Source: Streptomyces sp. AM 2-1-1 (GTDB lineage: Bacteria > Actinomycetota > Actinomycetes > Streptomycetales > Streptomycetaceae). Taken from it: 64,000 nt of DNA. A program made the position numbers and the translations under genes. The stretch is from assembly GCF_029167645.1 (NCBI RefSeq), contig NZ_CP119147.1:4854501-4918500 (forward strand), written 5' to 3'. A model generated the notes under the pieces. It made no database searches, was not told where the DNA came from, and saw only the letters and a list, made by a program, of their open reading frames with translations. Below are positions 56,346 to 63,948 of the stretch, piece after piece. Each line of letters opens with the position of its first letter. The first letter of the stretch is position 1.

Positions 56346-57473
56346 GTGGCAGGTCGCGAAGGTCCACCGGAAGAGCCCCCCGAGAGCCCCGCGGGGGACG
56401 AGGACGAGTACCGCTCGCTCGTCTTCGACGAGTCCTTCGTCCGAGCCGCCCGACTCCAGGAGTTCTCGGCCCAGGAGCGGATGGGCGAGCACGCCCGTGC
56501 CGTCCGCTCCGTGCCGCGACGCTCCCCGCACCGGGGCCCCGGCCTCGCCGCCGTCCTCATCGTGCTCGTCGCGCTCGCCTTCGCCTCCGCCGTGTACATC
56601 GGGTTCCGCCAGCCGCTGCTGCCCACCGCCGTCTCCGGCCGGCCCGAACCGCTCGAGGCCACCGTCGTGCCGCTCGCCCCGCGCGGAGCCGTACCGGGAG
56701 GGTCCCCCCGGGAACTCGTCGAGCAGGGGCCGGCCGCGCACTTCCGCGTCGGAGCGGCCGGGATCAACCTGCCGGCGGTCCGGCGGACCGAGAACTTCTC
56801 CGGCAGCGAGATCATGGCGGCCCTCGCCACGGCCAAGGACTTCCTGGTGGAGTCCGCACTGGACCCCCAGGTGCTCGGCGGGAAGCAGAACGGGACGGTC
56901 AGGGCGCTGCTCGACCCGGACCAGGCCGCGGAGTTCGACCTGAGCATGGACGCCCCGGCCGGGGACGGCAGGCTCCCGGCGGCCGGCTGGCTGGTGCGCT
57001 TCGACCCCGCCCGCACCGAACTCGCCGACCCCGCGATCCGGGTCGACGGCACGCTCGCGTACTCCCAGGCGGACGCGGGCACCCTGGAGGTCGTCGCCGA
57101 CCACACCTACACCTACACCGTGCGCCCGGCCGTCGACGGCCCCCGGCGGGCGGACGGAGCCTCGTTGTTCACCGTGCGACGGCTGCTGCGCCTCCGCTTC
57201 GACCGGGAGGACCTGCGGCTGCACCGGCTGGAGCTGCGGACCGCGTACGTACAGGCGGGACCGCAGTCCTGTTCCTCGGGGACCGCCCCGGCGCTGCGCC
57301 CGCTGTTCGCCGGGGAGCGCGCTGACTCCGCCGGACCCCGGGGCACCGATCCGTACACGACGGGGACGCCCCGGGGCGGGCTCTGCGGAACCCTGGAACT
57401 CACTCCTGCGCTCGGTCAGGCCCCTCCTGCTCCGACGCTGTCGGGCCCTTCGCGGGGCCCGAGCCGGCCGTAG
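56346..57473 (+). CDS. Membrane protein with the FDESFVRAAR motif and outer domain (SCO2583-like)
   Basis: From GTG 56346 (GGGAG site five bases upstream) the protein has 375 residues: an N-terminal YRSLVFDESFVRAARLQE segment (about 24-41) that parallels the preceding gene, one membrane helix (about 66-87), and an external domain of about 270 residues with mixed alpha-beta pattern and two cysteines near the end that may pair. The start is uncertain: a frame shift in a G-run upstream may hide a leaderless start. The last 74 bases overlap the converging M48 peptidase gene. No named domain recognised. Confidence 0.78.
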   Translation: MAGREGPPEEPPESPAGDEDEYRSLVFDESFVRAARLQEFSAQERMGEHARAVRSVPRRSPHRGPGLAAVLIVLVALAFASAVYIGFRQPLLPTAVSGRPEPLEATVVPLAPRGAVPGGSPRELVEQGPAAHFRVGAAGINLPAVRRTENFSGSEIMAALATAKDFLVESALDPQVLGGKQNGTVRALLDPDQAAEFDLSMDAPAGDGRLPAAGWLVRFDPARTELADPAIRVDGTLAYSQADAGTLEVVADHTYTYTVRPAVDGPRRADGASLFTVRRLLRLRFDREDLRLHRLELRTAYVQAGPQSCSSGTAPALRPLFAGERADSAGPRGTDPYTTGTPRGGLCGTLELTPALGQAPPAPTLSGPSRGPSRP

Positions 57474-58533
57474 GGCCGCCCGAGGCGTCCGCCGCGCTGT
57501 CCTTCGCCTGGCCGGCGCCCGTGAACCGGTCGCGGAGCCTGCCGCCGAGGTCCCCGGCGCCTCCGGCTATGTCGCCGACGAGCTTGAACAGCGGGTCCCC
57601 GCTGGTGCGCACGGCATCGGCGTAGTGCGCGGCGGACTCACGGAAGGAGTCCGTCACCGAGGCATCCTTGTCGTCCTCGCGGCGCGGGTAGTGACCGTCC
57701 ATGATGCGCTGGTGGTCCCGGGTCCCGGCCCAGCTCTTCAGTTCGGCCGCGCGGACGGTGGTGAAGGGGTGTGAACGGGGGAGCACGTTGAGGATCTTGA
57801 GCACCGAGTCGCGCAGGTCGCCCGCCTTCTCGTACTCCTCGGCCTGGGCGAGGAAGGCGTCGACGTTCATCTCGTGGAGGTGGTTGCCGCCGGCGATCTT
57901 CATCAGGCCGCGCATGGACGCCTGGAGGTCCTGCCCCACCAGCAGCCCGGCCCGGTCGGCGGAGAGCTCCGACTTGCGGAACCATTCGCGCAGCGCCGTC
58001 ACGATGGCCAGCACGGCCACATTGCCCAGCGGTATCCAGGCCACCTTCGTCGCCAGGCCCGTCAGGAAGAGCAGCACCGTGCGGTACACGGCGTGGCCGG
58101 AGAGGGCGTGTCCCACCTCGTGGCCCACCACGGCCCGCATCTCCTCCTCGTCCAGCAGTTCCACCAGACCGGTGGTCACCACGATGATCGGCTCGTCGAG
58201 CCCGATGCACATGGCGTTGGGCCGGGGATCCTGCGTGACGTACATCGCCGGTACCTTCGGCAGGTCCAGGACGTAGCAGGCGTCGCGCAGCATGGTGTGG
58301 AGGTGGGCGAACTGCTCGTCGCCGACCCGCACCGAGTCGGAGAGGTAGAGCAGCCGCAGGCTCCGCTCCGGCAGCAGGCCGCTGAGCGTCTTGAAGACGG
58401 TGTCGAACCCGGACAGCTTCCGCAGGGCCACCAGGGCCGAGCGGTCCGCCGGGTGTTCGTAGGCCCGGGAGGAGATTCCCGGGAACCGCCTGCGCCGCCT
58501 GCTGGGTTCGTTGGTGCGGGTGTCGCCGTTCAT
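57400..58533 (-). CDS. M48 family zinc metallopeptidase
   Basis: The start ATG at 58533 has an AGGGGG site; the frame also extends to a GTG at 58578. The 377-residue protein has the zinc motif HEVGH in VVGHEVGHALSGH, with the third ligand Glu in SELSADRAG, and one or two hydrophobic helices (about 155-200) next to it. M48 enzymes of the HtpX type work in membrane protein quality control. The C-terminal 50 residues are Ala/Gly/Pro-rich. Its 3' end overlaps the preceding, converging gene by 74 bases. Confidence 0.88.
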   Translation of the reverse strand: MNGDTRTNEPSRRRRRFPGISSRAYEHPADRSALVALRKLSGFDTVFKTLSGLLPERSLRLLYLSDSVRVGDEQFAHLHTMLRDACYVLDLPKVPAMYVTQDPRPNAMCIGLDEPIIVVTTGLVELLDEEEMRAVVGHEVGHALSGHAVYRTVLLFLTGLATKVAWIPLGNVAVLAIVTALREWFRKSELSADRAGLLVGQDLQASMRGLMKIAGGNHLHEMNVDAFLAQAEEYEKAGDLRDSVLKILNVLPRSHPFTTVRAAELKSWAGTRDHQRIMDGHYPRREDDKDASVTDSFRESAAHYADAVRTSGDPLFKLVGDIAGGAGDLGGRLRDRFTGAGQAKDSAADASGGPTAGSGPAKGPTASEQEGPDRAQE

Positions 58534-58644
58534 CTGTTCCCCCTGTTGCGTACGGGACGCCGCCCGTCCCCCTGGCACGGGCCAGCCTAGGTGCTGGCGC
58601 TACGGTGTGCGGGGGGCTGTGGACAACTATGAGGAGCACCCGGA

Positions 58645-58797
58645 ATGCCGCACACCGCCGAACTGCTTGCAGCCGCCGCCGAGGGCCAGGGACCGGGTGA
58701 CACCGTGCGGATCGTGCTGCTCGTCTCCCTCGTCGGAGCAGCCCTGATGGCCTGGTTCCTGCTGCGCGGTTACCGCAACGACGACTCCAACGACTGA
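58645..58797 (+). CDS. 50-residue membrane protein
   Basis: An ATG with GAGGAG eight bases upstream opens a 50-residue frame: a polar start ([19 protein letters not shown]), one membrane helix (about 22-40) and a charged end GYRNDDSND. The arrangement, good ribosome site and GC3 bias argue for a real gene. Function unknown; it lies between the M48 gene and another small membrane protein. Confidence 0.7.
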   Translation: MPHTAELLAAAAEGQGPGDTVRIVLLVSLVGAALMAWFLLRGYRNDDSND

Positions 58798-58803
58798 GTC
58801 GCC

Positions 58804-58833
58804 GTGAGCGTGCCCGGCGGACCCGCATACGAT
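58804..58833 (+). promoter_or_regulatory. Candidate promoter of the second small gene
   Basis: GTGAGC (58804-58809) and TACGAT (58828-58833) are 18 bases apart, upstream of the 53-residue gene. Confidence 0.4.
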
Positions 58834-58881
58834 GTGCCCGACGTCTTCCTTCCGACTCCCGATCGATAGGTCCTGCCGAAG

Positions 58882-59043
58882 ATGAGCCTCACGAGCACCG
58901 CCCACCAGCTGGTCCTTCTCGCCTCCGAGGGCGGCGAGGGCGGCAACCACGAAAGCCTCAACCCCTATCTGACCGGTGGCGGTGCCTTCGTCGCCCTGCT
59001 GCTTCTGCTCTTCGTCACCACCCGTTTCAACCGCGACCGCTGA
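58882..59043 (+). CDS. 53-residue membrane protein upstream of nadD
   Basis: The 53-residue frame codes an N-terminal hydrophobic stretch ([14 protein letters not shown]), a Gly/Glu/His linker ([15 protein letters not shown]), a membrane helix ([16 protein letters not shown]) and a basic end RFNRDR. It lies 32 bases before nadD. I recall similar tiny proteins in the same position in other actinobacteria, which supports a real gene; its function is unknown. Confidence 0.78.
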   Translation: MSLTSTAHQLVLLASEGGEGGNHESLNPYLTGGGAFVALLLLLFVTTRFNRDR

Positions 59044-59061
59044 GCGGTGACGCCGTGCCAG

Positions 59062-59067
59062 TAGGGT
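59062..59067 (+). promoter_or_regulatory. -10 element of a leaderless promoter (nadD)
   Basis: TAGGGT lies eight bases before the ATG at 59076. Confidence 0.45.
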
Positions 59068-59075
59068 CTGCACGC

Positions 59076-59693
59076 ATGGGAGAGCAGGAAGTGCCTACCG
59101 GTCGCGGCCGGCGCCGAATCGGCGTCATGGGCGGGACGTTCGACCCGATCCATCACGGACACCTGGTGGCGGCCAGTGAAGTGGCCGCCCAGTTCCACCT
59201 GGACGAGGTCGTCTTCGTGCCGACCGGGCAGCCGTGGCAGAAGAGCCACAAAGAGGTCTCGCCGGCCGAGGACCGCTACCTGATGACGGTCATCGCCACC
59301 GCGTCGAACCCGCAGTTCTCGGTGAGCCGCAGCGACATCGACCGCGGAGGGCCGACCTACACGATCGACACCCTGCGCGACCTGCGGGAAACGCACGGGG
59401 ACGCGGATCTCTTCTTCATCACCGGCGCCGACGCGTTGTCCCAGATCCTCACCTGGCGAAACGCCGAGGAGCTCTTCTCGCTCTCCCACTTCATCGGCGT
59501 GACCCGGCCGGGCCATGTGCTCACCGACGCGGGACTGCCCGAAGGCGGTGTCTCCCTCGTGGAGGTTCCGGCCCTGGCCATCTCGTCGACGGACTGCCGG
59601 TGGAGGGTCGCACAGGGCGATCCGGTCTGGTACCTGGTGCCCGACGGTGTGGTCCGCTACATCGACAAACGCCAGCTGTACCGGGGCGAATGA
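59076..59693 (+). CDS. nadD: Nicotinate-nucleotide adenylyltransferase
   Basis: The protein (205 residues) makes deamido-NAD from nicotinate mononucleotide and ATP. Motifs: [15 protein letters not shown] with the HxGH nucleotide signature, PTGQPWQK, and the C-terminal ISSTDCR. ATG 59076 is the likely start; seven more codons are open upstream without support. The downstream order LCP gene, rsfS is the usual actinobacterial arrangement. Confidence 0.95.
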   Translation: MGEQEVPTGRGRRRIGVMGGTFDPIHHGHLVAASEVAAQFHLDEVVFVPTGQPWQKSHKEVSPAEDRYLMTVIATASNPQFSVSRSDIDRGGPTYTIDTLRDLRETHGDADLFFITGADALSQILTWRNAEELFSLSHFIGVTRPGHVLTDAGLPEGGVSLVEVPALAISSTDCRWRVAQGDPVWYLVPDGVVRYIDKRQLYRGE

Positions 59694-59715
59694 GCCACGG
59701 AGAGGGGCACCGGTG

Positions 59716-61455
59716 GTGAACGACCGACAGAACCCGTACGACCCGTACGGACAACAGCCGCAGATCATCGGCTACGACGCCTACGGCCAGCCGGTGTACC
59801 AGCAGCCGGAAGCGCAGAGCCACGACCCGTACACCCCGCAGGACCCCTACGCCTACGGGCAGCCGACGCAGGGTCAGCAGGACGGCACGGGCCAGGGGTA
59901 CGGCTACGACCCGTACGCCCAGCAACCACCCCAGCAGCATCAGCCTTCCCCGCTGTACGACCCCTACACCGGCCACCCCGCACAGGGTCAGCCGCAGGGC
60001 GACGCGCAGGGTTACGGCTACGGGGGAGGCTATGGCTACGACACCGGGCAGCAGCCCGTCGTGGCCGACACCACCGCCCAGCAGTGGAACGTCCCCCAGC
60101 AGACGGCTCCGCAGCCCGCTCCCCAGCCGGCCGCCCCCGCGCGGGCGGCCGAACCGGATCCCGTCGTCCCGGAACAGCGCCGGTCCCCGCAGGACGACGA
60201 CCGGGGCGGGCAGTTCTCCTTCATCGAAGAGCCGAACGAGGACTCCGAGGACGTCATCGACTGGCTGGCCTTCACCGAGAGCCGCAGCGAGCGGCGCGAG
60301 GAGGCCCGGCGCAAGGGCCGCAACCGGCTGATCGGGCTGATCGTCCTCGTGGCGCTCGTCCTCGTGGCCGGGGTCGGCTACCTCTGGTCCGCCGGAAAGC
60401 TGCCCGGCTCGTCCGGTCCGGACGCGGACGCCCCCACGGCGAGCGGTCCGCAGCAGCGTGACGTCATCGTCGTGCACCTGCACAACACCAAGGGCGGCGG
60501 GACGTCCACCGCCCTGCTGGTGGACAACGTGACCACGAAGAAGGGCACCACCGTCCTGCTGCCCAACTCGCTCGCGGTCGCCAACGACGACGGCACCACC
60601 ACCACGCTCGGCGAGTCGGTGGAGGACGACGGCAGCACCGGAACCCGCGAGGCGATCGACACGCTCCTCGGCACGAAGATCAGCGGCACCTGGCGGCTGG
60701 ACACCCCGTACCTGGAGAACCTGGTCGAACTGGTCGGCAACATCGAGGTCGACACCGACACCGACGTCCCGGACACCAAGAAGGGCGCCGCGCCCGTCGT
60801 CCGCAAGGGCCGGGCGCAGACCCTCAGCGGCACGATGGCCGTGGCGTACGCCACGTACCGGGCCAAGGGCGAACCGGAGGCCACGCAGCTGACGCGCTTC
60901 GGCCAGGTGCTGCGCGGAGTGCTGCGCAAGCTCTCCGAGGACCCGAAGGCGGCCACGGTCACGGTGCAGACACTGGCCCAGATCCTCGACCCGTCGCTCC
61001 CCGAGGCCGACCTCGGCGCCTCGCTGGCGAAGCTCGCCGGGCACGCGAAGGTCGGGGACTACACCACCGAGGTCCTGCCGGTGCAGGGCGACGGCACCCT
61101 GAGCGACGCGACCGGGAAGAGCGTGGTCAAGGACGTCCTGGGCGGTGCGGTGCGCGCCCCCGACAAGGACGCCGCCGTCCGCGTCGGCGTGAAGAACGCC
61201 TACGGGGACACGGACGCCCTCGACGCGGCGCGGGTGGTGCTGGTGAACGGCGGATACTCCTTCGTCGACGCCGGCAAGGCGGAGACCACGTCCGCCTCGC
61301 AGATCGTCTACGGCGCGGCCGAGGACAAGGCGAAGGCGGTGGAGGTCGCCAAGACCCTCGGCCTGCCGGAGAGCGTCGTGACCCAGGGGGAGGCGGCCGC
61401 GAACGCGGACGTCTCGGTGGTGCTCGGCCAGGACTACGACTTCAGGACGTCCTGA
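59716..61455 (+). CDS. LCP (LytR-CpsA-Psr)-like protein, PdtA/SCO2578 counterpart
   Basis: The protein (579 residues from GTG 59716; GTG 59713 is also possible) has a Tyr/Pro/Gln-rich cytoplasmic N terminus (1-200), one membrane helix (about 203-225) and an external LCP-like domain (about 250-440) followed by a LytR_C-type domain (about 485-579). LCP enzymes attach wall glycopolymers to peptidoglycan. The S. coelicolor counterpart is reported as polydiglycosylphosphate transferase PdtA. Typical catalytic Arg/Asp motifs (SDSR, TDT, PRD) appear here as HNTK, TST and PNS, so activity by the usual mechanism is uncertain. Confidence 0.82.
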   Translation: MNDRQNPYDPYGQQPQIIGYDAYGQPVYQQPEAQSHDPYTPQDPYAYGQPTQGQQDGTGQGYGYDPYAQQPPQQHQPSPLYDPYTGHPAQGQPQGDAQGYGYGGGYGYDTGQQPVVADTTAQQWNVPQQTAPQPAPQPAAPARAAEPDPVVPEQRRSPQDDDRGGQFSFIEEPNEDSEDVIDWLAFTESRSERREEARRKGRNRLIGLIVLVALVLVAGVGYLWSAGKLPGSSGPDADAPTASGPQQRDVIVVHLHNTKGGGTSTALLVDNVTTKKGTTVLLPNSLAVANDDGTTTTLGESVEDDGSTGTREAIDTLLGTKISGTWRLDTPYLENLVELVGNIEVDTDTDVPDTKKGAAPVVRKGRAQTLSGTMAVAYATYRAKGEPEATQLTRFGQVLRGVLRKLSEDPKAATVTVQTLAQILDPSLPEADLGASLAKLAGHAKVGDYTTEVLPVQGDGTLSDATGKSVVKDVLGGAVRAPDKDAAVRVGVKNAYGDTDALDAARVVLVNGGYSFVDAGKAETTSASQIVYGAAEDKAKAVEVAKTLGLPESVVTQGEAAANADVSVVLGQDYDFRTS

Positions 61456-61484
61456 TCACGCCGGGGCCCACCCTCCGGACCGGC

Positions 61485-61527
61485 CCGCGAGGGCCCTCCC
61501 GCCGAAGCGGCGGGAGGGCCCTCGCGG
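61485..61527 (+). terminator. Strong terminator after the LCP gene
   Basis: A perfect 19-bp stem (61485-61503 with 61509-61527) with a 5-base loop, 29 bases after the stop codon. Confidence 0.9.
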
Positions 61528-61712
61528 CGCGCCCGGCAGTTCCCCGTCGGCACGGTCGGCTGTCCGTGAGACCCTAAGGAAGAGTCCCGCGATTTCTGGC
61601 GGGCGCGCGACGACCGCGGCGCAACCGCGCCGCCCGGTCCGCGCGCCGATCCGCCAGGGACGACGGAACAGCTTCCACAGGGACTGCCCCGCCCGCCGAC
61701 GAAAGCCTGCAT

Positions 61713-62144
61713 GTGACCGCCACGGACCGCTCCATCGAGCTCATCAACGCCGCCGCCCAGGCGGCGGCCGACCGGCTCGCGCACGACATCATCGCCTACG
61801 ACGTCAGTGACGTCCTGTCGATCACCGACGCCTTCCTTGTGGCCTCGGCCCCCAACGACCGCCAGGTCAAGTCGATCGTCGACGAGATCGAGGAGCGGCT
61901 CCAGAAGGAGCTCGGTGCCAAGCCGGTGCGCCGCGAGGGCGACCGCGACGCCCGCTGGATCCTGCTCGACTACGTCGACATCGTCATCCACGTCCAGCAC
62001 AGCGAGGAGCGCGTCTTCTACGCGCTGGAGCGCCTGTGGAAGGACTGCCCCGAGATCGCGCTCCCCGAGGACGCCGTGAAGACCCTCGGCAAGGCCGAGG
62101 AGCACGCCCGGCTCAACGGCACCGCGGAAGGTGACGCGAGCTGA
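61713..62144 (+). CDS. rsfS: Ribosomal silencing factor RsfS
   Basis: The 143-residue DUF143 protein binds L14 of the large subunit and prevents subunit joining when nutrients are short. Typical motifs: ISITDAFLVASAPNDRQVK and EGDRDARWILLDYVDIVIHV. It starts at GTG 61713. The stop codon overlaps the CTG start of the next gene (CTGA). Confidence 0.95.
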   Translation: MTATDRSIELINAAAQAAADRLAHDIIAYDVSDVLSITDAFLVASAPNDRQVKSIVDEIEERLQKELGAKPVRREGDRDARWILLDYVDIVIHVQHSEERVFYALERLWKDCPEIALPEDAVKTLGKAEEHARLNGTAEGDAS

Positions 62145-62794
62145 ACGGCAACGGCAGCGGTCGGGGCCGCCGAGTAGTCCTCTGGCGGCACGGCCAGACG
62201 GCGTGGAACCTGGAGCGCCGCTTCCAGGGCTCCACCGACATCGAGTTGACCGAGACGGGAATCGGGCAGGCCCGCCGGGCCGCCCGCCTTCTCGTGTCCC
62301 TCAAGCCCGACGCCGTCGTCGCCTCCGATCTGCGGCGTGCGGCGGCCACGGCCGCCGAGCTGTCCGCCGTGACGGGCCTCACGGTCACCCACGACGCGGG
62401 ACTGCGCGAGACCTACGCCGGAGCATGGCAAGGGCTCACGCACGACGAGATCATCAGCCGGTACGGCGACCAGTACGCCGCCTGGAAGCGGGGCGAACCC
62501 GTGCGCCGCGGTGGCGGCGAGCTGGAGACCGAGGTGGCCGACCGCGCCGCCCCGGTCGTGCTGGAGCACGCCGACAGGCTCCCGGACGGCGGCACGCTCG
62601 TCGTGGTCAGCCACGGGGGCACCATCCGGACGACGATCGGCCGGCTGCTCGGACTGGAGTCCCACCACTGGGAGGGCCTCGGCGGACTCAGCAACTGCTG
62701 CTGGTCGGTCCTGGGGGAGGGCGCGCGCGGCTGGCGCCTGCTGGAGCACAACGCCGGAACCCTGCCCGAACCGGTGCTGGGCGACGACACCTGA
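62141..62794 (+). CDS. Histidine phosphatase family protein (phosphoglycerate mutase-like)
   Basis: The RHG motif RVVLWRHGQTAWN needs an upstream start. The frame has a stop at 62132-62134 and then no ATG, GTG or TTG before the motif. The only candidate is CTG 62141, which overlaps the rsfS stop as CTGA and has GGAAGG nine to ten bases upstream. That gives 217 residues (LNGNGSGRGRRVVLW). Later motifs: GLRETYAGAWQGL with the catalytic Glu and VVSHGGTIR with the second His. Substrate unknown; it may be a nucleotide or sugar phosphatase. Confidence 0.9.
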   Translation: MNGNGSGRGRRVVLWRHGQTAWNLERRFQGSTDIELTETGIGQARRAARLLVSLKPDAVVASDLRRAAATAAELSAVTGLTVTHDAGLRETYAGAWQGLTHDEIISRYGDQYAAWKRGEPVRRGGGELETEVADRAAPVVLEHADRLPDGGTLVVVSHGGTIRTTIGRLLGLESHHWEGLGGLSNCCWSVLGEGARGWRLLEHNAGTLPEPVLGDDT

Positions 62795-62941
62795 GAGGCC
62801 GCCCGGCGTCCCGGAGAACGCATCCGGGAGGGCGGCACCGGCCGGATTTCACTTTCCGGCTGGTCACAGGCTAGAGTTCTTCTTGTTCGCAGCGCGGAAA
62901 ACACCGGAACGGTGGAGAAGCGGAGCAGGACGGCGAACAGC

Positions 62942-63014
62942 GGGGCTATAGCTCAGTTGGTAGAGCGCCTGCATGGCATGCAGGAGGTCAGGAGTTCAAT
63001 TCTCCTTAGCTCCA
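62942..63014 (+). tRNA. tRNA-Ala (anticodon GGC), copy 1
   Basis: A 73-base tRNA: acceptor GGGGCTA/TAGCTCC, D-arm GCTCAGTTGGTAGAGC, anticodon loop ATGGCAT with GGC, T-arm AGGAGTTCAATTCTCCT. The CCA end is not encoded. Identical to the copy at 63831. Confidence 0.97.
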
Positions 63015-63025
63015 CAGAAGATCCA

Positions 63026-63059
63026 AGAAGATCCCGTCCCCCTGGGGGCGGGATCTTCT
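63026..63059 (+). terminator. Terminator of tRNA-Ala copy 1
   Basis: An 11-bp perfect stem AGAAGATCCCG/CGGGATCTTCT with four further pairs inside, 11 bases after the tRNA. Confidence 0.88.
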
Positions 63060-63469
63060 GCGTGTCGGCCCCACGTCGGCGCTCGCTCCGGTGTGCGAAC
63101 CGCGGGCGACGGAGGCGGGCTCCGCCGCCCCACGCCCGGGCCCTCGCGCTGACGCGGCGTCAGTCGTCCGTCGGACGTGGTTCGGCGAGCCGCCCCTCTT
63201 GCGGCGGCATGGCAGAATCGGAGCGCCGGAGGGGGCGACGGACCGATCGGGAGGGAGCACGATGCCTGCGAGCCGCGTGCGGATCCCCGGTCCGCCCTGG
63301 GTGTCCGACGTCCCAGCTCCGCGCGCACGTCCCGTAGTTACCGTGATTCCCGAACACAGGTCCGGTCCCGGCTGCCCGTCCCGCGGTTCCTCCCAGGTGG
63401 CACACGCCCCGGGGTGCAGGGGAATCCGTCGCGCACGCACGGCCAGCGGCCACAGCTGGAGCTGACTGC
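63060..63469. other. Region between tRNA-Ala and the zinc-ribbon gene
   Basis: No convincing gene; several open frames overlap but lack ribosome sites and family features. A promoter for the zinc-ribbon gene is expected but was not identified. Confidence 0.4.
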
Positions 63470-63703
63470 ATGGGTGCGCACAGGCGGAAATGCGACTGGT
63501 GCGGCAGCGGTACGCCCATCGTCAGGGACATGGATCCGATCAACGCGGACTACCAGTACTGGTGCGAGGAGTGCGCGCGGGCGCTGATCATAAAAGGCGA
63601 CCCCATCGAGACGTACCGCGAGTTGGAGGGGGAGCCGATCTACGGGCGGCTCCTGGAAGAACACTGCACCCTCAAGCGGTTCTACTCCTTCGCCACGGCG
63701 TGA
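63470..63703 (+). CDS. Small zinc-ribbon protein (77 aa)
   Basis: The ATG has GGAG nine bases upstream. The 77-residue protein has two Cys pairs, KCDWCGSG (Cys8, Cys11) and WCEECAR (about Cys32, Cys35), spaced as a small zinc ribbon, followed by an acidic helical C terminus. It is cytoplasmic. No known family is recognised; it stands alone between the two tRNA-Ala copies. Confidence 0.75.
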   Translation: MGAHRRKCDWCGSGTPIVRDMDPINADYQYWCEECARALIIKGDPIETYRELEGEPIYGRLLEEHCTLKRFYSFATA

Positions 63704-63830
63704 AGACCGGGAGCGCGAAGCGGGAGGATCCGGGTCATGGCGGTCCGGTCCGGAATGGATTTGGGGACCACCGGGAAGGCCGTGTAATGTTCTCGATGTC
63801 GCCAAGGGAAACCGGACGGCGGCGCAACAC

Positions 63831-63903
63831 GGGGCTATAGCTCAGTTGGTAGAGCGCCTGCATGGCATGCAGGAGGTCAGGAGTTCAATTCTCCTTAGCT
63901 CCA
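63831..63903 (+). tRNA. tRNA-Ala (anticodon GGC), copy 2
   Basis: Identical over all 73 bases to the copy at 62942, including the lack of an encoded CCA. The short upstream stretches (GGACGGCG...AACA) are also alike, which fits duplication with the promoter-proximal sequence. Confidence 0.97.
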
Positions 63904-63913
63904 CGGTGAAGAA

Positions 63914-63948
63914 GAAGGCGGATCATCCGAATCGGATGGTCCGCCTTC
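63914..63948 (+). terminator. Terminator of tRNA-Ala copy 2
   Basis: A 16-bp stem with one G-T pair (63914-63929 with 63933-63948) and a 3-base loop. The last 52 bases of the window hold nothing recognisable. Confidence 0.88.

Noticed and set aside
63091..63465. Open frames between tRNA-Ala and the zinc-ribbon gene
   Set aside because: Several frames overlap, none has a ribosome site or recognisable protein features.
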